From Sphingomonas natans (lineage in GTDB: Bacteria; Pseudomonadota; Alphaproteobacteria; Sphingomonadales; Sphingomonadaceae): DNA of 64,000 nucleotides. Shown here piece by piece: positions 39,924-48,975 of this stretch (position 1 is its first letter; every line of letters begins with the position of its first letter). A program made the position numbers and the translations under genes. The notes beneath the pieces are model-generated. The model was not told where the DNA came from and ran no database searches. It saw only the letters and a program-made list of their open reading frames with translations. The DNA is taken from the NCBI RefSeq assembly GCF_030546695.1, contig NZ_JAUOTP010000011.1, positions 124,001-188,000 on the forward strand. The letters run 5' to 3'.

Positions 39924-42224
39924 ATGTCGAGCAGGGGGATGAAGGCACGGATGTGTCTCGCGGCGGCGCCGCTGGCGTTGCTCGCCGGTTGCGGCGGCGG
40001 CGGAGGGGGTGGTGTCGGCTCGACGCCGACACCCACCACGACGACCCCAACCACCACGACGCCGACCGTGACGCCCACAGTCGTCACTCCGACGGTCACC
40101 AACCCGACCGTCGCCATTCCGGCGGCAAATTACGACGATGCCGAATATCGGCGATCGAACGGCGCGACCGACATCGGCGCGGTCACCGCCTACAATGCCG
40201 GATCGAACGGTACGGGCGTCACGATTGCGGTCGTCGATACCGGCATCGCCACGGTCGGCTCCGAATTCAGCGGCAGACTCTCGACCGCGAGCCGCGCCTT
40301 CGGCGGCAATACGAGCGTCACCGATGTCGACGGGCACGGCACCGCGATCAGCGCGATCGCCGCAGCCGCGCGCAACGGATCCGACGTCCAGGGCATTGCC
40401 TGGGGCGCGACCGTACTTGCCCTTCGCGCCGATACGACCGGTACCTGCGGCACGACCGACGGCTGCAAATTCGGCGATTCGTCGCTCGCCAGCGCGATCG
40501 ATTATGCGCGCACCAACGGCGCCAAGGTCATCAATCTCTCGCTCGGCGGATCGGCCGCGAACGGCATGCTCACCACCGCGATCCAGCGCGCGACGGCCGC
40601 AGGGATCATCGTCGTCGTTGCCGCCGGAAACGACGGCAATGCCAGCCCCGATGCTTTCGCGCAGGTCGCCGCCGCGCAGGGCACAAGCGGGCTGGTGATC
40701 ATCGCCGGCTCGCACGACGCGACGGGCGCGATATCGAGCTTCTCCGATCGCGCCGGCACCTTCGGCCAATTCTACCTGACCGCGCTCGGCGAACGCGTCC
40801 GCGCGTTCAACCAGAATGGCGAAGCCTATCTCTATTCGGGAACGAGCTTCTCGACGCCGGGCATCGCCGCCGCGGTCGCGCTGATCGAACAGGCGTTTCC
40901 GAGCCTGACCGCGGCGCAGGTCGTCGACATCCTCTACAAGAGCGCGACCGATGCGGGCGCGGCGGGCACGGACGACGTCTATGGCCGCGGGCTGCTCAAT
41001 CTAGCAAAGGCCTTCCAGCCGATCGGCACCGCCAGCCTCGCCGGCAGCGCGGTGCCGGTCTCGTCCACCGACACGACCGTCCTGTCCCCGGCGATGGGCG
41101 ATTCCAGCCTGACGCCTTCGTCGCTCGGCTCTGCGATCATCCTCGACAGCTATGGCCGCGCGTTCGAAATGGGCCTGTCCGGCCGCACGATCCGCACCGG
41201 CGCTGGCCGTCCGCTGCGCGATGGCCTGCGCACCGATCTGCTGACGCAGAACACGGATCTGGGCGCGGTCTCGGTCGCGACGACCGTCGCGCGCCGCTTC
41301 GCCGACGAGCCCTGGACGGGCTTCGCGCAGCGCGGCCTCGCCGGCAACGAGCAGCGCATCCGGCCGAGCTCGGGCGCGATCGTCAGCCGGTTCAGTCCCG
41401 GCTTCGCGACGGGCATGGCCTTCGGCGAAGGCGCCGCCTCGCTCGCCTCGCGGCTCGACCCGTCCGCCGGCGAGGGCAGCTTCCTCTCGGCCCGATCGCC
41501 CGCGACCGCCACGGACATGGCGCGCCGTCCGCAATTCGCGCTCGCGGTGCGGCGATCGGACGGCGGCATCGATTTCCATATGGAGGCCGAACAGGGCCGG
41601 ATGGCGCGCGCGCTGCCGACCGACACGCTGGAGCCGAGCTATGCGCAGATGCGCGTCGGCCTCGGCCGTCGTGTCGGGCGGCTGCTGATGAACGGCTATC
41701 TGGGGACACTGCGCGAGGCGCACAGCCTGCTCGGCGCGCGGCTCGCGCCAGCTCTCGGCGCGGGCGGCGCAACGACGCGCTTCATCGATATGGACGCGAA
41801 GCTCGATCTCGGCCGGGGATGGTCGGCCAATGGCGGCGTCCGCCGGAGCTGGACGGAAGGGACAGAAGGCGGCGTGCTCGCCTCTGCCGATCTGCGCAGC
41901 ATGGCGGCGTCGCTGGGCCTGGTTCGCGAGGGGGCGACCAACCGGATCGGCCTGCGGCTGGCGCTGCCGACGCGGGTGACGGGCGGCGGTCTCGGGCTGA
42001 TCGTGCCGACGAGCTACGATTATACGACCGGCGCGATCGGCTATGAGACGCGCTTCATCGGCCTGGCGCCGAAGGGCCGGGAGAGCGACGTCGAGGCCAA
42101 TGCCGGCCTGCGCCTGGGCGAGGGCTGGCTGGAGACGAACCTGTTCTGGCGCCGCCAGCCGGGCAATATCGCCGCCGCGCCCGACGATCTCGGCGCGGGG
42201 CTGCGCTACAATCTGGGCTTCTAG
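39924..42224 (+). CDS. subtilisin-like lipoprotein with autotransporter-type C-terminus (NalP/SphB1-like)
   Basis: The 766 residues start with a lipoprotein signal (lipobox LLAGC, Cys23), then a Gly run and a Thr/Pro-rich linker (34-66). The S8 peptidase domain spans about 80-375 with Asp105 (VVDTGI), His138 (DGHGTAI), Asn236 (AAGNDG) and Ser308 (SGTSFSTP). Residues about 390-766 show alternating beta strands and end in an aromatic residue (YNLGF), as outer-membrane barrels do. Lipidated subtilase autotransporters such as NalP and SphB1 process other surface proteins; that role here is inference. It diverges from the nucleotidase gene. Confidence 0.82.
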   Translation: MSSRGMKARMCLAAAPLALLAGCGGGGGGGVGSTPTPTTTTPTTTTPTVTPTVVTPTVTNPTVAIPAANYDDAEYRRSNGATDIGAVTAYNAGSNGTGVTIAVVDTGIATVGSEFSGRLSTASRAFGGNTSVTDVDGHGTAISAIAAAARNGSDVQGIAWGATVLALRADTTGTCGTTDGCKFGDSSLASAIDYARTNGAKVINLSLGGSAANGMLTTAIQRATAAGIIVVVAAGNDGNASPDAFAQVAAAQGTSGLVIIAGSHDATGAISSFSDRAGTFGQFYLTALGERVRAFNQNGEAYLYSGTSFSTPGIAAAVALIEQAFPSLTAAQVVDILYKSATDAGAAGTDDVYGRGLLNLAKAFQPIGTASLAGSAVPVSSTDTTVLSPAMGDSSLTPSSLGSAIILDSYGRAFEMGLSGRTIRTGAGRPLRDGLRTDLLTQNTDLGAVSVATTVARRFADEPWTGFAQRGLAGNEQRIRPSSGAIVSRFSPGFATGMAFGEGAASLASRLDPSAGEGSFLSARSPATATDMARRPQFALAVRRSDGGIDFHMEAEQGRMARALPTDTLEPSYAQMRVGLGRRVGRLLMNGYLGTLREAHSLLGARLAPALGAGGATTRFIDMDAKLDLGRGWSANGGVRRSWTEGTEGGVLASADLRSMAASLGLVREGATNRIGLRLALPTRVTGGGLGLIVPTSYDYTTGAIGYETRFIGLAPKGRESDVEANAGLRLGEGWLETNLFWRRQPGNIAAAPDDLGAGLRYNLGF

Positions 42225-42232
42225 AGCCTGAG

Positions 42233-42589
42233 CTAGACCGTGAAGCTCTCGCCGCAGCCGCAGCTGCCCTTGGCGTTCGGATTTTCGAACACGAAGCCCG
42301 CGGTGAAATCGTCGTCGACCCAGTTCATCGTCGAGCCGATCAGATAGAGGACCGAGCCGGCGTCGACGTAGAAGTCGCCGCCGGGGGTTACGATCTTCTC
42401 GTCGAACGGATCGGCCTCGGTCACGTAATCGACCGAGTAAGCGAGGCCCGAGCAGCCGCGCCGCGGGGTCGACAGCTTGACGCCGACCGCGCCCTCGGGC
42501 GCCTGCCCCATCAGTTCGGCGATACGCGCCTCGGCCGAGGGTGTCAGCGTGAGCGCGGCGGGGCGGGCACGGGCAATCGTCGCCATCAT
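42233..42589 (-). CDS. sufA: A-type iron-sulfur carrier SufA
   Basis: SufA (118 residues) carries nascent clusters from the SUF scaffold to target proteins. The three family Cys are in RRGCSGLAY and SCGCGESF. Its stop faces the subtilase stop across eight bases. It is the last gene of the suf operon, 43 bases after the SufT-like gene. The start could be either of two adjacent ATGs. Confidence 0.93.
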   Translation of the reverse strand: MMATIARARPAALTLTPSAEARIAELMGQAPEGAVGVKLSTPRRGCSGLAYSVDYVTEADPFDEKIVTPGGDFYVDAGSVLYLIGSTMNWVDDDFTAGFVFENPNAKGSCGCGESFTV

Positions 42590-42632
42590 TGTCTTCCTTC
42601 TGCCCCGATCAAAGTATCACTTTGATCGGCGT

Positions 42633-43112
42633 TCACAGCATGCCCAGTTCGAGCTTGGCCTCGTCCGACATCTTCTGCGGATCCCACGGCGGATCCCAGA
42701 CGAGATTCACTTCGGCCGAGCCGATGCCCGGCACCGCGCCGACGCGCATCTCGACCTCGCCCGGCATCGATTCGGCGACGGGGCAATTGGGCGTGGTCAG
42801 CGTCATCGTCACGACCGCATGCGCATCGGCGATGTCGACCCCGTAGATCAGCCCGAGATCGTAGATGTTCACCGGGATCTCCGGATCGAAAATGTCCTTC
42901 AGCGCATCGATCACGCCGTCGTAAAGCGCGCTGCCCGGCTCGCCGCCGGCCAGCGGCACGGGCTTCTCTGCGAGGAAGCCCGCCAGATAATCGCGCGGGC
43001 GTTCCGTAGCGGTTTCGGCGGTCGGCGCAGCATCCTCGACGCGCGCTTTGGGCGGCGGGGTCACGGCATCGACCTCTTCCACCTCGAACGGGAATTTGTT
43101 GTCGTCGCTCAT
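42633..43112 (-). CDS. sufT: SufT-like DUF59/MIP18 iron-sulfur assembly protein
   Basis: The 159 residues contain the DUF59 core ALKDIFDPEIPVNIYDLGLIYGV and MTLTTPNCPVAESMP with its Cys. An acidic, Pro-rich N-terminus precedes it. Members help mature iron-sulfur proteins. The start overlaps the sufS stop (ATGA), placing it firmly in the suf operon. Confidence 0.9.
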   Translation of the reverse strand: MSDDNKFPFEVEEVDAVTPPPKARVEDAAPTAETATERPRDYLAGFLAEKPVPLAGGEPGSALYDGVIDALKDIFDPEIPVNIYDLGLIYGVDIADAHAVVTMTLTTPNCPVAESMPGEVEMRVGAVPGIGSAEVNLVWDPPWDPQKMSDEAKLELGML

Positions 43113-44404
43113 CCGAAAATCCGCCTTACCCGCTCGATACCCTTGACCAGCGCGTCCACGTCCGCCGGCCCGTTATAGACCCCGAAGCTCGCCCGCGCCG
43201 TCGCCGGCACGCCCAGCGCCTCCATCAAGGGCTGCGCGCAATGATGGCCCGCGCGGATCGCCACCCGGCCTTCATCCAAGATGGTACCGACGTCGTGCGG
43301 ATGCACCCCGTGAATCGCGAAGGACACGATTCCCGCCGAATCCTCGGGGCCGAACAGGGTCACGCTGTTCATTGCCGACAGCGCCTCGCGCGTCTGACGC
43401 ACCAGAGCGGTCTCGTGCGCGTGGATCGCGTCGAGGCCGATGCTCTCGACATAGTCGATCGCGGCATGCAGCCCGAGCGCGCCGACGATGTGCGGCGTGC
43501 CCGCTTCGAACCGCGTCGGCGGCGGGGCATAGGTCGTTTTCGCGAACGACACCTTGTCGATCATCGAGCCGCCGCCCTGATAAGGCGGCATCGCCTCCAG
43601 CAGTTCGGGCCGCGCCCACAGGCAGCCTATGCCGGTCGGGCCATAGAGCTTGTGGCCGGAGAAGACGTAGAAGTCGCAGCCGAGCGCGGTGACATCGACG
43701 GGCAAGCGCGCGACCGCCTGGCAGCCATCGACGAGCAATTTCGCGCCGACCGCATGCGCGAGATCGGCGGCGCGCTTCACGTCGAGCACCGAACCGAGCA
43801 CGTTCGAGACGTGCGCGAGCGCGACGAGCTTGTGCTGCGGCGTCAGCATCGCCTCGACCGCGTCGAGATCGATGCAATGATCGGCGGTGAGCGGGGCGAC
43901 GTCGATCAGCGCGCCGGTGCGCTCGGCGATCATCTGCCACGGCACGATATTGGAATGATGTTCGAGCTGGCTGAGCAGGATGCGGTCGCCGGGCTTGAGG
44001 ACCGTGCCGCCCCAGCATTGCGCGATGAGATTGATCGCCTCGGTCGCGCCGCGGACATAGACGATCTCGGCCGACGAACCCGCGCCGATGAACCGCGCCA
44101 CGCGCTCGCGTGCTGCCTCATAGGCCAGCGTCATGTCCGCCGAGCGCTGATAGACTCCGCGATGCACGGTCGCGTAGGTTTCGCCGTACGCGGCGGCGAT
44201 GGCGTCGATCACGATCTGCGGCTTCTGCGCGGTCGCGGCGGTATCGAGATAGGCCCAGCCCGCGGGGATCGCCGGAAAATCCTGCAGCAAATCCAAGGCT
44301 TCCCCGTTCGCCCTGAGCGAAGTCGAAGGGCGTGCCAGCAGCGGATCGCCAGGAGCCCGTGCTTCGACTTCGCTCAGCACGAACGGAACAGCAGGAGCCG
44401 TCAC
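43109..44404 (-). CDS. sufS: cysteine desulfurase SufS with a repeat-derived N-terminal insert
   Basis: SufS (431 residues) removes sulfur from cysteine for cluster synthesis. PLP Lys is in FSGHKLYGPTG, the catalytic Cys in AGHHCAQPLM, and AYLDTAATAQKP marks the start of the fold. The GTG at 44404 overlaps the sufD stop. Residues 7-34 (FVLSEVEAR..STSLRANGE) are encoded by the inverted repeat at 44304-44386, an element of the same class as other intergenic repeats here. The insert is in frame and lies before the first conserved strand, so the enzyme should be intact. Confidence 0.93.
   Translation of the reverse strand: MTAPAVPFVLSEVEARAPGDPLLARPSTSLRANGEALDLLQDFPAIPAGWAYLDTAATAQKPQIVIDAIAAAYGETYATVHRGVYQRSADMTLAYEAARERVARFIGAGSSAEIVYVRGATEAINLIAQCWGGTVLKPGDRILLSQLEHHSNIVPWQMIAERTGALIDVAPLTADHCIDLDAVEAMLTPQHKLVALAHVSNVLGSVLDVKRAADLAHAVGAKLLVDGCQAVARLPVDVTALGCDFYVFSGHKLYGPTGIGCLWARPELLEAMPPYQGGGSMIDKVSFAKTTYAPPPTRFEAGTPHIVGALGLHAAIDYVESIGLDAIHAHETALVRQTREALSAMNSVTLFGPEDSAGIVSFAIHGVHPHDVGTILDEGRVAIRAGHHCAQPLMEALGVPATARASFGVYNGPADVDALVKGIERVRRIFG
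44304..44386. repeat. dispersed inverted repeat inside sufS
   Basis: Arms 44304-44329 (CCGTTCGCCCTGAGCGAAGTCG..) and 44361-44386 are near-perfect complements, 31 bases apart. The arm core (GTTCG..CTGAGC..GTCGAAG) is shared with elements at 47989-48069, 53686-53765 and 54745-54862. Its length is not a multiple of three but the surrounding frame remains open. Confidence 0.85.
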
Positions 44405-45135
44405 AGCATCTTCTCCAATGCAGCATCGATCGCCGCGTCGAAGCGCGTCTCGTCCGGCGTGCCCTCGAACAGCCCGCCGACGAACGCGCGCAGCAGCAGG
44501 GCCTTGGCCTCGGCTGGCGGGATGCCACGCGCGGCGAGATAGAAGAGCGCCTGCGCGTCGAGTTCTCCGACCGTGGCGCCATGCGCGCACTTCACGTCGT
44601 CGGCATAGATTTCGAGTTCGGGCTTGAGATTGGCGGTGGCGGTGCGCGCGAGCAGCATTGCCTTGGCGGACTGGGTCGCGTCGGTCTTCTGCGCGTCGCG
44701 CGCGACCGCGACCTTGCCGAGATAGGAACCGGTCGCCTGGCCGCCGAGCACGATGCGCACGGTCTGCGCGCTCGTCGCATTCGGCTCGGCATGGGTGACG
44801 CGGGTGACGATCTCGTGCGTGTCGCTGCCGCCGCCGACGATCGCGCCGGTCAGTTCGAAATGCGCGCCTTCCGCGAGCCGCACCTTGACGAACACGCGGC
44901 CGAGCCTGCCACTCGTGATCGCGACATGGACGATCGCCTGCGCGCTCGCGCCGATCTCGATCTCATGATCTTCGATCGTTACCGCATCGTCAGCAGCGTC
45001 GAGCAGGATCGGCAGCGCCAGCGTTTCGCCAGCCGGTACGACGTGCGCATGCGTCGCCACCGGCCAGACGCGCGCGACCGCCTCCAGATCGCTGTAGCGC
45101 CACGTCTCGTCGCGCTTGGTGGGAAGCGCGGTCAC
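44401..45135 (-). CDS. sufD: SufD, component of the SufBCD scaffold
   Basis: SufD (244 residues) pairs with SufB and SufC for cluster assembly. LPTKRDETWRYSDLEAVARVWP marks its start and KCAHGATVGELDAQALFYLAARGIPPAEAKALLLRAF the conserved C-terminal helical region. It is far shorter than E. coli SufD (423), lacking much of the N-terminal domain; short forms occur in relatives as far as I recall. The GTG at 45135 uses a GGGGAGGA site contributed by the repeat at 45143-45273; further upstream the frame is repeat-derived. Confidence 0.88.
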   Translation of the reverse strand: MTALPTKRDETWRYSDLEAVARVWPVATHAHVVPAGETLALPILLDAADDAVTIEDHEIEIGASAQAIVHVAITSGRLGRVFVKVRLAEGAHFELTGAIVGGGSDTHEIVTRVTHAEPNATSAQTVRIVLGGQATGSYLGKVAVARDAQKTDATQSAKAMLLARTATANLKPELEIYADDVKCAHGATVGELDAQALFYLAARGIPPAEAKALLLRAFVGGLFEGTPDETRFDAAIDAALEKML

Positions 45136-45142
45136 CGTCGAT

Positions 45143-45273
45143 CCTCCCCTGCAAGGGGAGGGGGACCGCCGGAGGCGGTGGAGGGGTATTCCTGCCGAAG
45201 GGGATCGCGCTGCCGCGACCGGCGATACCCCTCCACCATGCTCCGCATGGTCCCCCTCCCCGTGCCGGGGAGG
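45143..45273. repeat. inverted repeat in the sufC-sufD spacer
   Basis: The left part (CCTCCCCTGCAAGGGGAGGGGG, then CCGCCGGAGGCGGTGGAGGGGTA) and the right part (TACCCCTCCACCATGCTCCGCATGG, then TCCCCCTCCCCG..GGGGAGG) are inverted copies of each other with internal small hairpins. This type of CCCCTCC-ended intergenic repeat is familiar from sphingomonad genomes. It fills nearly the whole 154-base spacer. Confidence 0.85.
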
Positions 45274-45289
45274 AATTGAACGAAGCCGC

Positions 45290-46033
45290 TCACGCCGCGA
45301 TATCCTTGTAGCCCTCGCGCTCCAGTTCCAGCGCGAGCTCGGGCCCGCCCGAGCGGACGATGCGCCCGTCGGCGAGGACATGAACGAAATCGGGCCGCAC
45401 ATAATCGAGCAGCCGCTGATAATGGGTGATCAGCAGCACGGCGCGATCGGGCTTGCGCATGATCGTGTTGATGCCCGCGCCGACCGCGCGCAGCGCATCG
45501 ATGTCGAGGCCCGAATCGGTCTCGTCGAGGATCGCGAACTTCGGATCGATGATCCCCATCTGGACCATCTCGGCGCGCTTCTTCTCGCCACCCGAAAAGC
45601 CGACATTGACCGGGCGCTTGAGCATCTCCGGATCGAGGCCGAGTGCTGCCGCCTGCGCGCGTGCGATCTTGAGGAATTCCGCGCCCGACAGAGGCGGCTC
45701 GCCGCGGCCCTTGCGCTGCGCATTGAGCGCCTCGCGCAGGAACTGGAGATTGGAGACGCCGGGAATCTCGACCGGATATTGGAATCCGAGGAACAGGCCG
45801 GCGGCGGCGCGCGCGTGCGGGGCCATGTCCCGCAGGTCGAAGTTGAGGAAGTTGAGGGTTCCGTCCGTCACCTCGTAGCCCGGCTTGCCGGCCAGGACAT
45901 AGCCGAGCGTGGACTTGCCCGCGCCGTTCGGCCCCATGATCGCGTGGATCTCGCCGGCGTTCACCGCGAGCGACAGGCCCTTGAGGATCTGCTTGCCGTC
46001 GATCTCGGCGTGGAGGTTTTCAATTTTGAGCAT
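45290..46033 (-). CDS. sufC: SufC, ATPase of the SufBCD scaffold
   Basis: SufC (247 residues) is an ABC-type ATPase. Walker A GPNGAGKST, Q-loop LGFQYPVEIPGVSN, signature NVGFSGGEKKRAEM and Walker B AILDETDSGLD are in order. The start at 46033 (MLKIENLHAE) is formed in a TAATG overlap with the stop of the inserted exported gene; an upstream in-frame start would lie inside that gene. Confidence 0.96.
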   Translation of the reverse strand: MLKIENLHAEIDGKQILKGLSLAVNAGEIHAIMGPNGAGKSTLGYVLAGKPGYEVTDGTLNFLNFDLRDMAPHARAAAGLFLGFQYPVEIPGVSNLQFLREALNAQRKGRGEPPLSGAEFLKIARAQAAALGLDPEMLKRPVNVGFSGGEKKRAEMVQMGIIDPKFAILDETDSGLDIDALRAVGAGINTIMRKPDRAVLLITHYQRLLDYVRPDFVHVLADGRIVRSGGPELALELEREGYKDIAA

Positions 46034-46493
46034 TACTTCCGGACTTTCTTGAGCGGGCACCGATATCTGGTCGCGCTTTCTTGACCCGTTTGAGTGGTCA
46101 GCTCGTTGCCCGAGCCGGAGATCACCATCCGATTTACGCGATCCCAGACCTGCCCCTCACCGGAGTAGCTGGCCAGAATCGTTACGGCCCTGCTGTTGTG
46201 TCTGATTATTCTGCGGACTTCCCCGTCGGACTCATAAAATCGGATCGTGTTCGCCCCTATTCGAAGACGCATATCACTCAGACCGGTCCCACACGCCTTG
46301 ACTGGATCGTTCCATTCTCCGCGAAAAGCGACCGGGATAACTGGCGGCTTTATCTCTACGCCGGTGGGAGCGCCGGAATAGGTTTCCCAAGGACCGAGCG
46401 TTGGCGTCACATACTTGGCAAACGGATTTGGAGCAGGCTGAGCCACTGCCGCAGTAGGCGCTAAAAGCGAAAGTCCGATAACAAGTCTGAGCA

Positions 46494-46494
<1 letters not shown>
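46033..46494 (-). CDS. unknown exported protein inserted between sufB and sufC
   Basis: I do not recognise this 153-residue protein. It starts with a signal peptide (MLRLVIGLSLLAPTAAVAQP). The mature part has two Cys (KACGTG and RYRCPLKK), possibly a disulfide, and a beta-rich pattern with RIGANTIRFYESDGEVRRI. In most suf operons sufB is followed directly by sufC. Both ends are TAATG overlaps, and the nine bases TAATGCTCA occur at both junctions. Codon and base use look less GC-biased than its neighbours. A periplasmic protein has no known role in cluster assembly. Confidence 0.8.
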
Positions 46495-47965
<1,471 letters not shown>

Positions 47966-47966
<1 letters not shown>

Positions 47967-48469
47967 CAGAGCGCCCCCACTTCCAAGACCGTTCGGACTG
48001 AGCTTGTCGAAGTACCGTCCTGCTTGGTCAAAGAGAAGGACAGCCCTTCGACAGGCTCAGGGCGAACGGGGGTCTGGGCGAGCGCGATCAGGCTGACGTC
48101 GGCGAGCGCCTTGCGCATCGCATCGTTCACGATCTCCCAGTGCGGGCGCACCTTGCAGCTGTGATCCAGCCCGCAATCCTGCTTGCCGGCCTCGACGCAG
48201 GCAGTGAGCGCGATCGGGCCTTCCACCGCCTCGACGATGTCGGCGAGGCTGATCTCGCTCGCCGGGCGGGCGAGGCGGAAGCCGCCGCCGGTACCGCGCG
48301 AGGAGACGAGCAGGCCGGCCGTGGCGAGCTTGCCGACGAGCTTCTGCGCAGTGGGCAGCGGCACGCCGGTCTCCTCGGCGAGGCAGGTCGCGTTCAGCCG
48401 CCCGTCGCCCGCGCGCACGGCGGCGGCAAGCAGGACGACGGCATAATCGGCGAGGTTGGACAGGCGCAT
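47966..48469 (-). CDS. Rrf2-family SUF operon regulator with a repeat-derived C-terminus
   Basis: The 167 residues begin [18 protein letters not shown], a winged-helix domain with [36 protein letters not shown], typical of Rrf2 regulators. Cys91, Cys99 and Cys105 match the iron-sulfur ligands of IscR-like SUF regulators. Residues about 134-165 ([12 protein letters not shown]..) come from the repeat at 47989-48069, which has replaced or extended the natural tail. As the first gene of the operon, with a palindrome at its promoter, it probably represses suf when clusters are sufficient. Confidence 0.9.
47989..48069. repeat. dispersed inverted repeat at the 3' end of the SUF regulator gene
   Basis: Arms 47989-48012 (CCGTTCGGACTGAGCTTGTC..) and 48046-48069 (..GACAGGCTCAGGGCGAACGG) are inverted copies with a few mismatches. 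The element belongs to the same class as that inside sufS. It ends about 20 bases before the regulator's stop codon. Confidence 0.85.
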
Positions 48470-48474
48470 AAGCT

Positions 48475-48501
48475 CCAATCGGAGTGATTCGTTCCGATTG
48501 G
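48475..48501 (-). promoter_or_regulatory. predicted operator of the suf operon
   Basis: CCAATCGGA-N9-TCCGATTGG is a perfect nine-base palindrome located six bases before the regulator's ATG and just downstream of the -10 element. A bound repressor would block transcription initiation. Binding by the Rrf2 regulator encoded next to it is the simplest reading, not proven. Confidence 0.75.
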
Positions 48502-48502
48502 G

Positions 48503-48531
48503 CAGATAGGGACGCGGGCGAGACGGGGCAA
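48503..48531 (-). promoter_or_regulatory. promoter of the suf operon
   Basis: On the minus strand TTGCCC and TATCTG are separated by exactly 17 bases, and transcription would start within the palindrome at 48475-48501. Confidence 0.65.
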
Positions 48532-48544
48532 GCGCCGGGATCGG

Positions 48545-48895
48545 CTATTTCGTCGGCCGCGTCGCGATCCAGGTGCCGCAGATCACAGCGACGCCGAGCG
48601 GGATATAGCGCCAGTGATCGTGCAGGAAGACGAAGCCCATGATCGCGCTGCCCGTCAGCCCGAGCAGGCCGAACGCCTTGCCCCGCATCGAGATCGCGCC
48701 ACGCTCGCGCCAGGCGAGGATATGCGGGCCGAACTGGGGATGCTCGATCAGGCGCCTTTCCCATGCGGGATTGCTCCGCGCGAAGAAGAAGGCGGCGAGC
48801 AACATGAAGGGGACGGTGGGCAGGAGCGGCAGGAAGATGCCGACGAAGCCGATCGCGACCGAAAGGATGCCGAGGGCGAGATAGACGTGCCGCAT
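48545..48895 (-). CDS. DUF454/YbaN-family inner membrane protein
   Basis: The 116 residues start MRHVYLALGILSVAIGFVGIFLPLLPTVPFMLLAAFFFARSNPAWERRLIEHPQFGPHI, the DUF454 pattern with two or three membrane segments (PLLPTVPF is the hallmark). Function is unknown. A GTG two codons earlier is an alternative start. It is upstream of, and co-directional with, suf, but a promoter lies between them. Confidence 0.85.
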   Translation of the reverse strand: MRHVYLALGILSVAIGFVGIFLPLLPTVPFMLLAAFFFARSNPAWERRLIEHPQFGPHILAWRERGAISMRGKAFGLLGLTGSAIMGFVFLHDHWRYIPLGVAVICGTWIATRPTK

Positions 48896-48975
48896 CGCCA
48901 CGAGGTGGCGGGGCGGAGGATCGAACGCAAGCTCGGGCCATTGCCCGGCCGCCGCCGGGCGGGCAAAAGCAGAGC

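Noticed and set aside
39740-42046. Second long plus-strand frame overlapping the subtilase gene
   Set aside because: Arg-rich out-of-phase translation of the subtilase gene; the subtilase frame has signal, triad and complete domain.
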